The notes under the pieces: model-generated | What the model was told of the DNA's origin: nothing | Databases searched by the model: none | The model's input: only the letters and a program-made list of their open reading frames with translations | Shown: positions 26,183 to 38,861 of the stretch, piece after piece | Numbering within the stretch: the first letter of the stretch is position 1 | Layout: each line of letters starts with the position of its first letter | Assembly (NCBI GenBank): GCA_022577435.1 | Contig: JAKOON010000009.1 | Coordinates: forward strand, 10,871,911 to 10,935,910 | Direction: 5' to 3' | Length of the DNA: 64,000 bases | Source of the DNA: Embiotoca jacksoni | Taxonomy: Eukaryota; Chordata; Actinopteri; Embiotocidae | Program-made: the position numbers and the translations under genes

Positions 26183-29100
26183 AGAGTCATTTTTCAGGTT
26201 ACAGTACATGTGGTCAATAGTCTCTGGTGTGTCGTGTAAATCAGTCATTCGCCACCCACCCTGAACTCTGTGTGTATTTAAGTGTACCTGTGTATTTGTA
26301 TGTTTGTCAGGGGGTCCTTGACTATGGTGGCATGCTATCCATTAAATTAGTCACACACACGTAAATTCAGAAGCATGGACAACCAGATACACACCAACAC
26401 ACATAGACCCCATGGCGAGGTCACCCTTACACCCCACTCATTGACTGGCTCCATTCATCACAGAGAGAGGAGGAGAGACAGAGAGTGAATGAAAGACAGA
26501 AAGAGATGTTCGCTCTGTAATTCTCCAAAATGTATGAAAAGCTGAATCAAACACTTAATATAGTCAAAAAGGAGCTTCAGGGGATTAATGTGTATAACTG
26601 AATACATATTCAATGTAGCTACTCTGAGCCAATTCAAAATTAATAATATTATAACATAAAGTATTTGCTGTGCCAACATACTGTAGCTCTATTTAACCAT
26701 GAACCAAAGAAGAAATATTTTGACAAAAAGGCAGAGTGATCCTCATCAAGTCTCTTACACATTCGCTCGAATGCACATGGACATACAATCTATGTGACCC
26801 CAGACTCAAAGTCAGAATGGGAGAAAACCAATTTCTTCCAGCAGATAGTGTGCAGCAAGCATGGCCTTGTCTGTTCGTCTATGTGCATGCTCACCAATGT
26901 GCAGGTGAACCAACACATGCACACAAATGTCTGTTAAAAATATATATACTGTATGAAAAAGGTGCACCAGCCTGCATGCAGCGCCTCCTTTTTTCTTGTC
27001 ATATGTCACTGGTTTTTACATCTAACGGCACGCGTGCGTGTGCCTGACCACATATGTGTGCGTGTGCATGTCCCTCTTTGCCACACTTATTGGCACGCAG
27101 CAGTGCAAACATCCATTCCTTCCAATCCTTTTCAGCACTGCTGCGACGTCCAGGGATGATAAGCCGTTCAGTGGTGAATCATGGGGGAAGGGGGATGTGG
27201 TCTTGGGAGGTGACAGGGGCCACCACTGCGCTCTCTGCACCCCCGAGGAGAGACACTTTGACTGGGGTTGAATAGTGGATTAACCTTCCTGTCAGCCCCA
27301 AAGGTTCCAAGATAAACATGCTGAGACTTGGACTGACATGAACTAATGCACATTAAAGATCCAATCCATAATTGAGGAGTATAATTCAGCTTTCTCTCGT
27401 TCTTTACATGCAGATTTTTGATTATGATTGTATGTATTTCATGTAGGTTGAGGGTAAAAGGGATCATAACATTCACAACCCAGCACCATAGTAACCTTTT
27501 CTTGTTTCTTATTGACTTTCTGTTTGTAGTTCTTCACATTTATCTCATGAAAATATTAGCTGGAATAATTTGAGGCTGTGTGCGTGTGTCAAATTCCTTC
27601 ACAAATTCTAGATATAAACATGGTAAATTTGATTTTAACAAAACATAATATTAACCAATAACTTTCTCTTTTACATATCATCAAGCTGAATAACTGTCAC
27701 GTTAACGGGCAGAAAGACTGGCCAAAACCTCTCAAGGATCCATTGGAACCAGACGAGATCGTCTGAAGCAGAACTTCTTATATTGAATGTATATACTGCT
27801 TATATTATGTTGGTTTTCCCCACAAAAGTTTCAACAGAAACAGTGAACATTATCGTTCCATCGTTGCTTTCACTACTAAATGATAAATGTAGTGCACCGC
27901 TTACTCTCACACTCACCCACCATGTGTCTCAACCCCTCTCCTTTTCAGTCAGTTAGATAGATAGTGAGTGCTGCCCCCCAGAGCTAAAGCTTGTTTAGGC
28001 TGCTTGCTACCCCATCACTTACCATTACACCTGACTGGCATAAAGAGCAAACACATGAATACATACACTGGAAGGGACATATATTAAAGCGGGATGTACA
28101 CAAATGTTGTGTGTGCTTGCAGGTGCACACACCTGTATCTTGTAGATAGGTAGAGACAGATTGCATGCGTCTGCTGGCATTTAAAGGCGAGGCGTCAGGA
28201 CTGACAGCCCCTTAAAGGGACAGTCGTTAAAGAGATATATGGATGGAGGGAGACAAGAGGGAGAGAGAGGATGAGATGGGACGGTGGGAGATGGAGGGAG
28301 AATGTGGGAGAAGAAATATGATGGTCGAGAATGGACGGACACACATGCACGCGCACACACTCGTATTTCTATCACTTCTGAGGATTTTACATTAACCTGC
28401 ATTCATTTCCACTGACCCCTAACCATAACTACTGCTTACTGATCCTCAACCAAACCAAAAACTTAATTTCCCCACAATGTGACCACGTTAACAGATTAAT
28501 GTGCCTATGAAAACAATAATATAAGTAGACAAACGCAGTCAAGCACTAAAGCATAATTTGAGACCGATTTAGAGCAGACATGTGCTCTAACAATATAGAC
28601 ATTCTATTCATAAAACATTTCTTATAAAAGACTAAAATCGTTTACTCCAGTTACCTGACATTTAGCATGTAATTTAGAACTGTAAAGTGCTGTAACGGAC
28701 AAGGCATGGGTAGATATGTGAAGCTAGTGAATCACTTCACTCATTTTATGGCAATTTTATGTACTGTTATACAACAAACAAAGGATGGAGCTTTACCGAT
28801 GTCACTTCTTCAACGATAGTTCTGGAGTATAGCCTTTATTTATGCTTGTATTTGTGTTGCCAGTGTTGAAGCTACAAGTAGATTGTATTATTTGTTTTCC
28901 TTTCATGTTTGACAGCCTTTCAGACCAATGAGGTCTTAATGATCCCTATAAAAATTACATAATAATGTGAAATTTGATTAATTAAATCATACGAGACTAA
29001 ACATAAAGTGAGATAGCTTCTTGAAAAATGATAACTCCCATACATTTCATTTTCAGTGAGGCATGGATAGAGACAATAAAAGGTTGTTATTTAATGTTGG

Positions 29101-29793
29101 ATTGTAGAGGGCAGTTTGTGGTCCCACTTTTATCTTATCAATTTTTCATGTTTTACAGCAATAAACAACCTTGAATTCCTTTGTGTATGGTCTATCTGTA
29201 CCAGGGTGTATAACCTTGCCTGCAGTAATAACTATCTTTTTTTACTTGTTAGAGGCAACAAACGACCACACAACACATGGTGTCACAGAGCCAGACTGTG
29301 GACTTATGGGCACACACACAAAGACACACAGTTTTAAACCTACACACAAATGCTGTACACCAATCTTGGCAAACGTTTGGATGTACATGCATGTTAACGT
29401 GGCTTTTTGCCAGAAAAGTAACATTTAGGAAAAATACAAATGAAAAACAAGGACAATAATACCAAAAACACATTCCCTGCACCCTTGTGTGAAGTCTCTG
29501 AGGAACTAAATAAAGGGTGCGGCAACAAATTTAAAGTAAAATTTGATTTTCAGGAAATATGAAACAACAACAAAATAGTTAGAACCAGCTACATTCCACT
29601 TTTTAAAAGACTTTACTAAATTTTGCCATCGTATAGAAATGTCTGTCAAGTGTAATGAGGAATAATCAAAGTGTAAAGACCAGTTAGGGCTTTCAAAAGC
29701 AGAAACTACAGATCTGGAATTGCATTGGGATTAATGTCAGGACCTGAACATTTTTAAAGAATACTAAAACCATACACAGCAGTTGTCAGTATG

Positions 29794-29795
<2 letters not shown>

Positions 29796-29888
<93 letters not shown>
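29796..29888 (+). repeat. (CA)n array, about 45 copies
   Basis: Nearly perfect run; in the csmd3 pre-mRNA it reads as (UG)n, the binding sequence of TDP-43 and CELF proteins. Confidence 0.98.
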
Positions 29889-30149
29889 TCTATAGAAATC
29901 ATCTTCAGAAGAAAAATAACTAGAAAACCGCCCTGCAGATGTATGTCTACACCAATCACTCAAGTTAACATCCATGTCTGTCCACACTCATATTATATAG
30001 GGAAGACTTTGAAGGAATCGTTATATAACATGATATAAACCATGATATAAGCTGTTTGACAATAGACAGTGTTTCAAATAAGAGTGTTGCTGCATAGAAG
30101 CTAATTCAAAAACTTTGATGTTTCACACAGATCTGCAACCAGACAGCAC

Positions 30150-30640
30150 AGAAGATCTTTACAATCACCACAGTTTCAACCAGAGTTCAAGGTGGACAAC
30201 CAAGATCAGTGTCACCAATTCAAAATCTAATAGGGTCACAATCTTATCTGCTGTCCCTGAATTATGACACTGCATAATGGCATGACCAAAAAGGTGATGG
30301 TGCAGAACATGTTGATGTCACAGTAAAGTTGACCTTTGACTTTTTCAACCTAAAATGTCATCAGCTTGTCATTTGATCCTATTAGACATGTGTGAAATGT
30401 GGTCATAGTAAGCGTATGAATTCTTGAGTTATAGCCACAGATGTATTTTATGGGGTCAACGTGACCTTTGGCCACCAAAATCAAATCCATTCATCTTCAA
30501 GTCAGAGTGAACGTTTGTGGCTAAAAGACTCCTCCTGATGTTCCTGAGATATCGCGTTCACGAGCTTGGGACGGACAGAAAATCTGAAAACATAGTTCAT
30601 CAGGCCGCAGCTGTCAGTGGCGAGGAGGCATAAAAAAAAT
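30150..30640 (+). mobile_element. Teleost interspersed repeat, family not named
   Basis: The segment contains GTTGACCTTTGACTTTTT, GAATTCTTGAGTTATAGCC, GTGACCTTTGGCCACCAAAA, GAGATATCGCGTTCACGAG, GGGACGGACAG and GGAGGCATAAAA in order. This series occurs in a repeat seen many times in fish genomes. It has no coding potential. I do not recall its superfamily with certainty. Confidence 0.7.
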
Positions 30641-31416
30641 AAAAAATGTGCTGGTCTATCCCATAACTAACGTTCCTTCATCAATAATAGTTCACCTCCT
30701 ATGAGCTGTTCGATTGATCTGTAAACATGTATAAAAGTCATGTATTCTAAAGTGTGTTCTGAGTGTTGTAAAGAGTGTTCTTACAGATTAATTTGGCAGT
30801 TTACTGAAAGCCTGATTAAACATATGTCGAGGACACGCAATCGTTCACACTACTGTAAAATGATTTGCTTTGCAGCTTCTTCCTATCATCTTTGTAAAGG
30901 TTTTACTTACTTGTAGTTTGTTTTGTCCCTTCGTTGAACTTCCCCCTCATTCAAGAGTAAACTTAGAATGACCTGAAATAAATCTTGTGTTGGTCAACCT
31001 CCAATCCTTTAACCCTTGACTTTGCTGCAGAGAAGTATATCTATAATTTGGGATGTGTCTTTTTTTGCAGAAATATTTGCAGCATTTACGCAGGTGTAGG
31101 TATCATCTTTTAAACAAATAGTGTAAATAAAAGCATTTGCATGCACTGTAGCACCTTAAATAAATGAGAGTGTGGTCAAATGTATCCACAAAATGGTAAG
31201 CGTAATGGGTATTTGACATTAAGCCAGTGCATTTCTTCAGTTCCTGTGCAGACCATGACATCAATCGCAATGAACCGACTAGAGTCAGTGACTTTAATTT
31301 GCGTCTGTGTGAAAATAAATGACATTCAAGAGTGCAATTTAAGAATCAACTATAAAATTGCTTTAGCTTCCAATGGAAATTGAAATGGACATTGTGAGTG
31401 AATATCTTGAGGTTAC

Positions 31417-31419
<3 letters not shown>

Positions 31420-31457
<38 letters not shown>

Positions 31458-31469
31458 TCTGTGTGTGTC
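31420..31469 (+). repeat. (GT)n array
   Basis: GT run of about 18 copies, then CTCT and a short GT remnant. Confidence 0.95.
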
Positions 31470-32082
31470 CTACCACGTTAGCTTTAGCCCCAGGGCTTCG
31501 GCCATATTCTGTCATTTAGTTTTAATGTTTAACAAGTACAGAACAGTATTGCATACTAATGACTTGGAAATGCAGTTACACAAAATATCACAAAAAAGAC
31601 CTATCGGGGTCCCGGTGGAGCTAACAACATTCAAGAGTTGGAAATAACAGTCGTCATTATACAGCACAAATGCACACATTCACACCCACACTGTATATAA
31701 TGCCCATGGCCCAGTGAGGATACGAAGGCGATAATGGTCAAGCGGCAGACAATGATTAATTGATACATCAACACTGTGTGTGGTCACGCATGTGCATGTG
31801 TGTTAAGGTCACTACATGGTCTTTTAATTGAATTCTTGTATTTCTGTCCTGTAGAATAATGGAGAGAGCAACAGAGCAGAGAGAAAACCATTGTTCTTAC
31901 TCTGTCTGCGTCTGGGCCTTTGTGTCTCCTTATATCTGCTCTATTCTCTTACTCTCCCTCCAGGTTGTTGGATTGAAAGTGTTACTTGTAATCTTTAAAC
32001 ACGTCCATCTACATGTTCATGTATGCACATGAGCAATTAACTCAATGGTTACACTAAATGTCACTTTAAAGGGTCGTGAAAT

Positions 32083-32207
32083 GTTGAACTAAAATGGAAG
32101 AATTGCAGTTGAAGGAGTAGTGCTAAACATCATTCACTCTACAAAGTGTATATCAGGTTAAGATGACCCTCCTTAAGACTGTAAAAATGTAATAAAGTAT
32201 GTTCAGC
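32083..32207 (+). repeat. Left arm of a nearly perfect long inverted repeat
   Basis: About 125 bases starting GTTGAACTAAAATGGAAG. Its reverse complement lies at 33900-34022. Aligned by eye, the arms differ at one position (AATAAAG against AATCAAG) over about 118 bases before small indels at the inner end. At the outer end the match continues a few bases as GAAAT(T)GTTGAAC, then stops. No coding potential is seen. Confidence 0.95.
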
Positions 32208-32242
32208 AAAAGTTGTACTATTTATGTCATGCTATCTTCATT

Positions 32243-32346
32243 GGTCATAACAAGCTATATTCTCTGGCACTGACCTCATTATGGATGTTTATTGGGTCTG
32301 GGTAAAAAAAAAATACAAAATAAAGTCTGATTCAAATCGATCTTTG
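32243..32346 (+). repeat. Direct repeat copy 1 inside the inverted-repeat module
   Basis: Shares about 105 bases with 33771-33880 in the same orientation, roughly 90 percent identical by eye, including CTCTGGCACTGACCTCA, ATGGATGTTTATTGG and the GGG(T/G)CTGGGTA motif followed by an A run and AATAAAGTC. The second half overlaps the start of the hAT-like MITE at 32294. Confidence 0.9.
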
Positions 32347-32953
32347 CTCGAATAATCTGATATCGATTAATCAAATCCCATGACCTTTATTTTACTATGT
32401 ATGTGCAATGTCTTGGACTATGTTTTCAGAAAATGTAGAGCCTTTTTCAATTTCAGATTTTTGGCTGTTTACTTTAAATTCATATACGCTGTATTTATTG
32501 TGTATTCCAACGACAAAAGCTTACGAAAGCTTTGTAAGACAATTACAGCAAGTGTGTGTTTTTCAGAGATATTATTGATGTTTACATTTGCTGCAAAGTC
32601 TTAGTTGCACTAACTGCTTGGTGATTTGATTTAATATCTAAAAGGTGTTGTTTATAATACTCTAAAGAAGATATGTATACATGGTTAATATATCGGATTG
32701 GCAGTTGGTGGAGTTAAATAAAAATAATGCATTGATGTCACTGTGTGAGGGTCCATTGTTAATGAAGACAGAAGACTGTACAATTCACAGAATTAGGTCT
32801 TTGAGATCCTCTTTTATATCCAAGTAAAATTTGTATTGTAACAGAAATATCCCTAACTGAATTGTTATTGAATTGAATCAGAAATCACATTGAATGAGGA
32901 CCTTGTGAATTGGAATTGAATCGATTTAGGAAATTGGTGACAGTACCCAGCCC
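32294..32953. mobile_element. hAT-like nonautonomous element (MITE), decayed
   Basis: The left end reads GGGTCTGGGTA and the right end TACCCAGCCCT, an imperfect terminal inverted repeat of about 11 bases. Both ends also carry subterminal ATTCAAATCGAT / ATTGAATCGATTT motifs. Ends of the GGGCTGGGTA type with ATCGAT-rich flanks are familiar in fish nonautonomous hAT elements. No transposase frame is present, and I could not find a clean 8-base target duplication, so the superfamily is tentative. Confidence 0.6.
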
Positions 32954-33770
32954 TACTATTTATACAAACTTCTAATTTCTGAAAATTGGGTGGGACCAGC
33001 ATGCATCTTGAAGAGGACCCATTTCATCTTGTATAGTGTGAGTTAAAGCATTAGAGGGAGACAGTTCATCGGAGAGACATGTTAAAATCAAAACCGCACA
33101 GTTAACCTGAGCAGGTCTAAAAACCCTGCACCTTTCTATTTCCAGAGAATAACACAGCCAAAGATGATCAGTGACAGCTGCTCTAAGCTATGTTTTGCCA
33201 ATGTGCTACCATCCAATGTGGTGAGGTACCAATCGCCTCCTATTTTTGGACGTTGCCTGCAAAGAATTACAATGTTGTCTTGACATACGCATAGACAATT
33301 TAACTGACAGCAACATGGGTGAAACCTGCTTCGATGGTCACAGTGAGTGCCCACCTTTGGTGAACTGGAAGCATTATTTGGTATGGAGGCTCAACATGTT
33401 TGCCTTACGTATCTAGAGAACCATGGGAACTATGTCTGCTCCTTGATGTACGGCAAACTGCTATTAAGTTGCTGAAATGTGGAGTCCAAGGGAAGATAAA
33501 ATACTGTTTATATCTTTTAAAATAAGTGACAATTCATTTTCATTTCATTGATTTTTTTACAGTTAAATGCCAACTTTGACGCCCATTTATGACCAACAAA
33601 AAGATCAAAGAAACTAACATGAGGAAACCTTGACAATGAAAAAAAGACACAAAAACATTCCCTTTCAGCAAACAGTGAGATAGAAAAGAGTAAAGGGAGT
33701 GTTGTGGCATGAAGCAAGTACATACTGTTAATAAACACTACATAACTGTTGCAGCTTGTTTTTTACTTAT

Positions 33771-33880
33771 ATGGTCACATCAAGCTATACTCTCTGGCAC
33801 TGACCTCAGTATGGATGTTTATTGGGGCTGGGTAAAAAAAAAAAAATCAAAAATAAAGTCATGAATCAAATGGATCTTTG
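33771..33880 (+). repeat. Direct repeat copy 2 inside the inverted-repeat module
   Basis: Second copy of 32243-32346. It includes the same unique-looking flank and the GGGGCTGGGTA motif, but after GATCTTTG it breaks into an (AT)n run and does not continue into MITE sequence. Confidence 0.9.
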
Positions 33881-33899
33881 CCAATATATATATATGTTG

Positions 33900-34022
33900 G
33901 CAACATACTTGATTACATTTTTACAGTCTTAAGGAGGGTCATCTTAACCTGATATACACTTTGTAGAGTGAATGATGTTTAGCACTACTCCTTCAACTGC
34001 AATTCTTCCATTTTAGTTCAAC
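33900..34022 (-). repeat. Right arm of a nearly perfect long inverted repeat
   Basis: Reverse complement of 32083-32207 with one clear mismatch. It sits about 20 bases after the second copy of the direct repeat at 33771-33880, separated by a short (AT)n run. The left arm is placed similarly, about 35 bases before the first copy. The arms enclose about 1.7 kb. Confidence 0.95.
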
Positions 34023-34135
34023 AATTTCTTCATTATTTGAACTCAAGCAATTTTTGGCCAATAAAAAATTGCTGCAGTGTAACACAAAAAGATTCGTGGT
34101 ACGACAAAATCAGAAACAAGCATGAAGAGACATGA

Positions 34136-35550
34136 ATACTGATGAACTAAAACATTATGACCACTCAGAGATGGAGATTATCTTGATTATCTCATGACAA
34201 TGGCACGGGTCCATTTTTGTAGTTAGTGTGGGCCAAATTCTTACAGCCAGATGATGGGTTGGAGCTTTTCTGAATGGTGTCTGGGGTGCTTTCGGTGGGC
34301 TGTGCCTAGCAGCTGTGTTACGAGGAGGGACAAACCTGTGAGATGGGCCAGTTGGACAAGTCAGTGCAGGAGGACAACAAAGGCTATCCTATGCAGCCTG
34401 ATGAAAACACAAGAGGCATTACAGCTGGCTGTACAAACTGCTGTGCAGCCACAGACTAGTTTAGGGCCCATGTTAATTCGTGTCTGCCCTAAAAAAAAAT
34501 GGCCACAAAGGTCAACTGTCAGAACTGGACCTTGAAGCAATGAAAGAAGGTGGCCTGGTCCGATGAGTCCCATTTTGTTTTACATGAGAGGCATGGCTAG
34601 ATATCGGTGCACCATTTATATAGAATAGTGATGGCAATAGGATGCACAGTGGGATGAAGACAAGTCTTTGTAGGGAGTGTGACACTCTGGGCAATGTTCT
34701 GCTGAGAAACTCCGGGTCGAGTCATTCATGTGGACATCACACTTAAACTTTCCATCAACTCAAACATGGCTGCAGACCAGGTACACCCATTCATGGCTGT
34801 GGTGTTTCCTGATGGCAGTGGCCTCTGGCACACTGCACCCATTGTCCTCAATGGTCTGAGGAAACTAAAGATTAGTGTGAGGCATTTTCTGGCCTCCAAA
34901 TTCCCCAGATGTTAATTCAAATCTGTGGGATGTACTGGATCTACAAAAGTTGGTTCCACGGTGGCTCCACGTGGAAGCTTACAGGACTTAAACTAAAGTT
35001 TTAGCATCTATTTTCAGTAATGTGACAAATTTCCAAATAAAATCGAATATTTGGGCCAGACCGGAAGGAAGAGAACAGTAGTTGCACAAATGAATCAGAC
35101 CTCAAACACTGTCTTTGTTTTTGGTTTACCATAGAAAACCCACACGCACACATTTCCCACTAGCAGCCCATAAGTGGTCCAGTTCAGTTTTATACGTTTG
35201 GCTAGTCAACCCAAATCACTTTTGAGTGAATACATTTATGTAACTGCCCCCAAGTACAGAATGAATCATGAAAAATATTTTTGTGTTTTATAGTAAGGGA
35301 ATAAAAGAGGCATCTTCATATCAAAATACTCACAAATCATTTCTTTAGACACATGTTTAGGATGTAATGACAGATAATCCACCCAAGGCTGCAGGATTAC
35401 AACTTGCATTAGTCATTTCATTGGAACTTCTAGTGCCTTGGGGCTAAATACTAAAGGGCACGGTAAGAGGTCTTGTAGTCCATGCCTCAACAGGTCAGAG
35501 CTGTTTTGGCGGCACATGAAGGACAGCATATTAGGCAGGAGGTCAGAAAG
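34136..35550 (+). mobile_element. Tc1/mariner-superfamily transposon relic with broken transposase
   Basis: The left side has ACATTATGACCAC and ATTATCTCATGACAATGGCAC, resembling the end of a Tc1-like element common in fish. A transposase body follows: TCAGAACTGGACC near 34518, GGCCTGGTCCGATGAGTCCC near 34552, and a frame at 34730-34915 reading ADQVHPFMAVVFPDGSGL. The region that should follow, carrying the second catalytic Asp of the DDE triad (QDNAP-type motif), is deleted: GSGL runs straight into HTAP. CCAAATTCCCCAGATGTTAA near 34898 and ATCTGTGGGATGT near 34921 correspond to the PPNSPDLNP and LWD regions. The 3' end (GTCCATGCC, GTCAGAGCTGTTTTGGCGGC near 35478-35512, then ATTAGGCAGGAGGT) lies after a ~420-base interruption. 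Frameshifts and stops are frequent; it cannot make an enzyme. Confidence 0.88.
35005..35425. other. ~420-base insertion inside the Tc1 relic
   Basis: Tc1 homology stops after ACAGGACTTAAA (about 34988) and resumes near GTGCCTTGGGGC (35432). The intervening AT-rich sequence has no Tc1 similarity. It may be a later insertion, but neither terminal repeats nor a target duplication are clear, and its exact borders are uncertain by some 20 bases. Confidence 0.6.
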
Positions 35551-36802
35551 TCGGAATCATCAGTGTATGTATATTAAGAGAAAGAAAGACAGAGCCGGAG
35601 GGAGTATTCAAGGCACAGAAACACTGAGGAGGAAGTAATTTCAAATGGAGCAGTGCTGAACCAAACGAGAACACCACCACTCTAAAACTGGGTCTAGAAA
35701 TGGTGGAGACAGAAAAGACGAGGAGGAAACCAGAATCAGCATACCCACCATGTGAATGAGTCATAGCCACTGTGTCACGCTGTTTGTGTTATGTGACATA
35801 CGAAAGGAGCTCTGTCATCCTACATTTACGTAGAGTACTGATGGGTTCAGTGTTCAAATTGAATGACTCACAATACTGGAGATTCAATGTGGTTGTCTAC
35901 GCATAATGAGAGAAGCATGTTTCTTCCTGCCCACACTGTTCACTACTAAACTCCAGAGGGACAGTGGGTGGCTATGAGACTCCATCCAGACTATTGTCTG
36001 AACAAATGCCACAAACCTATCAAAAGTCAGATTTTTTTTTAAATGGAGAAGAGTGCTTATTTAATCATATATTTGAAATTCTGACATGTGGCCACGAGAG
36101 TTCAAATAGTGATTATCACATCAACTTGAGCTGGAGAAGAAGGATTTTAGGAACAAAGACAGCACATCCCCAAAGGCATTTTGGTTTTCGAAAAGTATAC
36201 CTGTGGCCCATGTGAATCATCTGTTTGAGGATACTAACTCAAAGGGAATTGATTTGTACAGATCAGCTGATGCCATTTCAGAGAGGAGACAAGCAGATAA
36301 AACAAGAGGGGATACACAGCAATGGAGAATAACCGCTCTGTACGAGACAAAAAACATTCAACCAAAGCAGAAATTCTGTGTTCTCGTCCAAATGGTGGAG
36401 GGGAAAGTATCTCGAAGCTTTGAATTCTCCAGATAACAGCACTCAGTGCAGAGGCCAGTTCAGTAAGCACAGAGAGACAGGAAAATAACTTTCTTTCTTC
36501 TTTTAGTCCTTTCTCTTTGTCTGCTTCTCCCTCCCTGTTCTTCCTACATAGATGCCCTTCCAGTTTTTTTCTTTCCTCTTTTCCAGTTGTCCCAGTCTGG
36601 CATCACTCTCAAAGTCCCTTTTTCTGTTTCTCTCTTCATCTCTCCCTCTGCCTTTGTCTCCCTCGCTTTAATCTGTATGTATTGCCAGCCAGTGTCTCCA
36701 TTCCTCCCTCCAGGGGCAGAGGGCCAGCTCTGTGGCTGATCATAGTGATCCCTCCCTGAGGAACAGTCTGCCTGACACCTGGGTGACTACCCTGGAGGGA
36801 CA

Positions 36803-36920
<118 letters not shown>

Positions 36921-36976
36921 GGGCTAATGGGCAGTTTGAGGGGATTACCAGCTTAGCCACTGGGATTACTGGAACT

Positions 36977-37011
36977 ACACACGCACGCACGCACACGCAC
37001 ACGCACACGCA

Positions 37012-37097
<86 letters not shown>
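36977..37097 (+). repeat. (CA)n array with CACG interruptions at its start
   Basis: CACACGCACGCACGCACACG-type sequence passes into a perfect CA run of about 40 copies. Confidence 0.98.
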
Positions 37098-37099
<2 letters not shown>

Positions 37100-37619
37100 G
37101 CAGTCAATATTGCAGGACAGAAGAGTCATGCAAGGTATATTGGCTGACTTCTTACACTGCCCTGGTTCTCATCACACTGCTACCCAAAACAAACAGGGTT
37201 AAGAAGATTCAGCCGTGACCAAGGCTAAGTGGTTTTCACCAGAACCCTGCAAGACTCAACAGGTTTAGCACACAGAGTCAAAATCCATTTATTTGGAGTA
37301 TCAGCTGTCAAGTTTTAATCAAGAAGAGCAAAGCACCAATTGAATGGTAGAAATACATGTAAGAACCAATAACTAATTAAACCACAGTCTGTAAAACCAA
37401 AACATACAAAGGTGGATCAAGAAGTTCAGAGACTGCTCCTGTTGAGAGCGAACGGTGTGCAGGGCAAAGACGTGCACGGACAGCAGTGGAGATGGAGCCT
37501 TCTTCATTAAGTTCGCAGGTCAAGTTTTGTCCCTTGATCAAAATCAGCACCTGCGTTTCGCATGCTTTTGTGAGCAGTGATCTCATTGCATCTGTGACTG
37601 TTTTACACACCTGAAACTT

Positions 37620-37955
37620 GAGCAGAGAGCACACATTAAAGTTTGTGACACAGCAGAACTCGGTGTTGACAGGATTCATGGTACACAACCCTGCGAATGT
37701 CTAAGAGAACCCACCTGGTAACGCGTTTAACCAGATGCACCTTTTTCTGTTTTGGACAGTGACGTTCGGCCCCTCGAAAACACAAATGACCCTCAAATAC
37801 CTCGCCGGGCTCATGGCTTCATTGCTGTAGGCTTCCTGAAGCATTTTAAGGGTCACCGTTGCCTTTTTCCAGAATTTGACACATAATTGGATGTGCATTC
37901 TATCTAATCGCAAAGGCACATCTTGTAATTTCCCAGAAAATTCAGAACATATCAT
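37620..37955 (-). mobile_element. mariner-type transposase relic
   Basis: The minus-strand frame at 37701-37955 contains RMHIQLCVKFWKKATVTL and KMLQEAYSNEAMSPAR, matching the N-terminal helix-turn-helix region of mariner transposases (pattern KFCVKLGK..TETL.ML..AYG..A.SR). Downstream on the same strand, VNTEFCC near 37665 resembles the VN.EFYC motif that comes much later in the family. The middle of the transposase, including the first catalytic Asp, is therefore missing. Sequence from about 37390 to 37620 is not recognisable. The start of the element above 37955 was not located. Confidence 0.72.
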
Positions 37956-38847
37956 GACCCATTACTTTTTACCACACACAAAATTGCCTTTCTTATTGCC
38001 ATACTCACATTTGCAATGACAAGTATAGGTGCCAACTGCCATAAGGGTTTGTGCCATGCTCATTTTATGTTAATTCAACTGTGAATATTTATAACCACAG
38101 AACTGTAACTACTCAACTTAGTCCTTCCAAGTAAGTAGTCAAGCTGCTAACAAACAGCTTATCGACAACAAAATGCAGAAAATATAGAAAACTTAGAGTT
38201 AGCAGTCTGACAAAATATCTGTCCACACAATAGTACAATACTGTTCTCAGTTGAGACTTATTTCTGGGACCATTTGGTCAAAGTTTATACTAACAAGGTT
38301 GGCTCAAAGTATACATCATTATATGCACAATATTCACTATCATTGTTACAAAGACGATGCCGACCACTCAACTTAAGTAACACACATCATCGCTAGCATT
38401 TTGACATTTAAAAGTCTGGGTATAGTTATGGAGGATCTGTTTTGTTTCTTGTTTGTTAATTACTTGTGAACAAACAGATAAAGTCAAGTATGAGCTGATT
38501 CCATATAACTGCCCCTATTTTCTCTCATAAGACTGAACAGACCACTGAGAAAAGAAAAAAAATCAATTAACGCCAGCCCCAGGTGTATTAGACGCAAGCA
38601 GCATAATCTCTACAGACTACAGCGGCCACAAAAAGACGCAAAGAACAGAAGCTCCTAAGACTCAAGGGAGCTATATCATCAGGGGATTTGACTCCTGAAT
38701 ATTGTACTGCACTGTTAACGTTACTGTAATGATTATAATTATAATCTCTGCCAGACTGAGCTGAAAAGAACAGAACTGGTTATCAGTACTGAATTAATGA
38801 CATTTATGGGAAGAATTGAGAAAGAAACAGACGGGGTGGGGAGAGGC

Positions 38848-38861
38848 GGGGGGGGGGGGGG
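38848..38861 (+). repeat. G14 homopolymer
   Basis: Fourteen G within a purine-rich GGGGTGGGGAGAGGC context, a second G-quadruplex candidate. Confidence 0.93.

Noticed and set aside
34047..34072. Short palindrome CAATTTTTGGCCAATAAAAAATTG as a possible terminator-like hairpin.
   Set aside because: A small AT-rich palindrome is expected by chance in such sequence and has no known role in this context.
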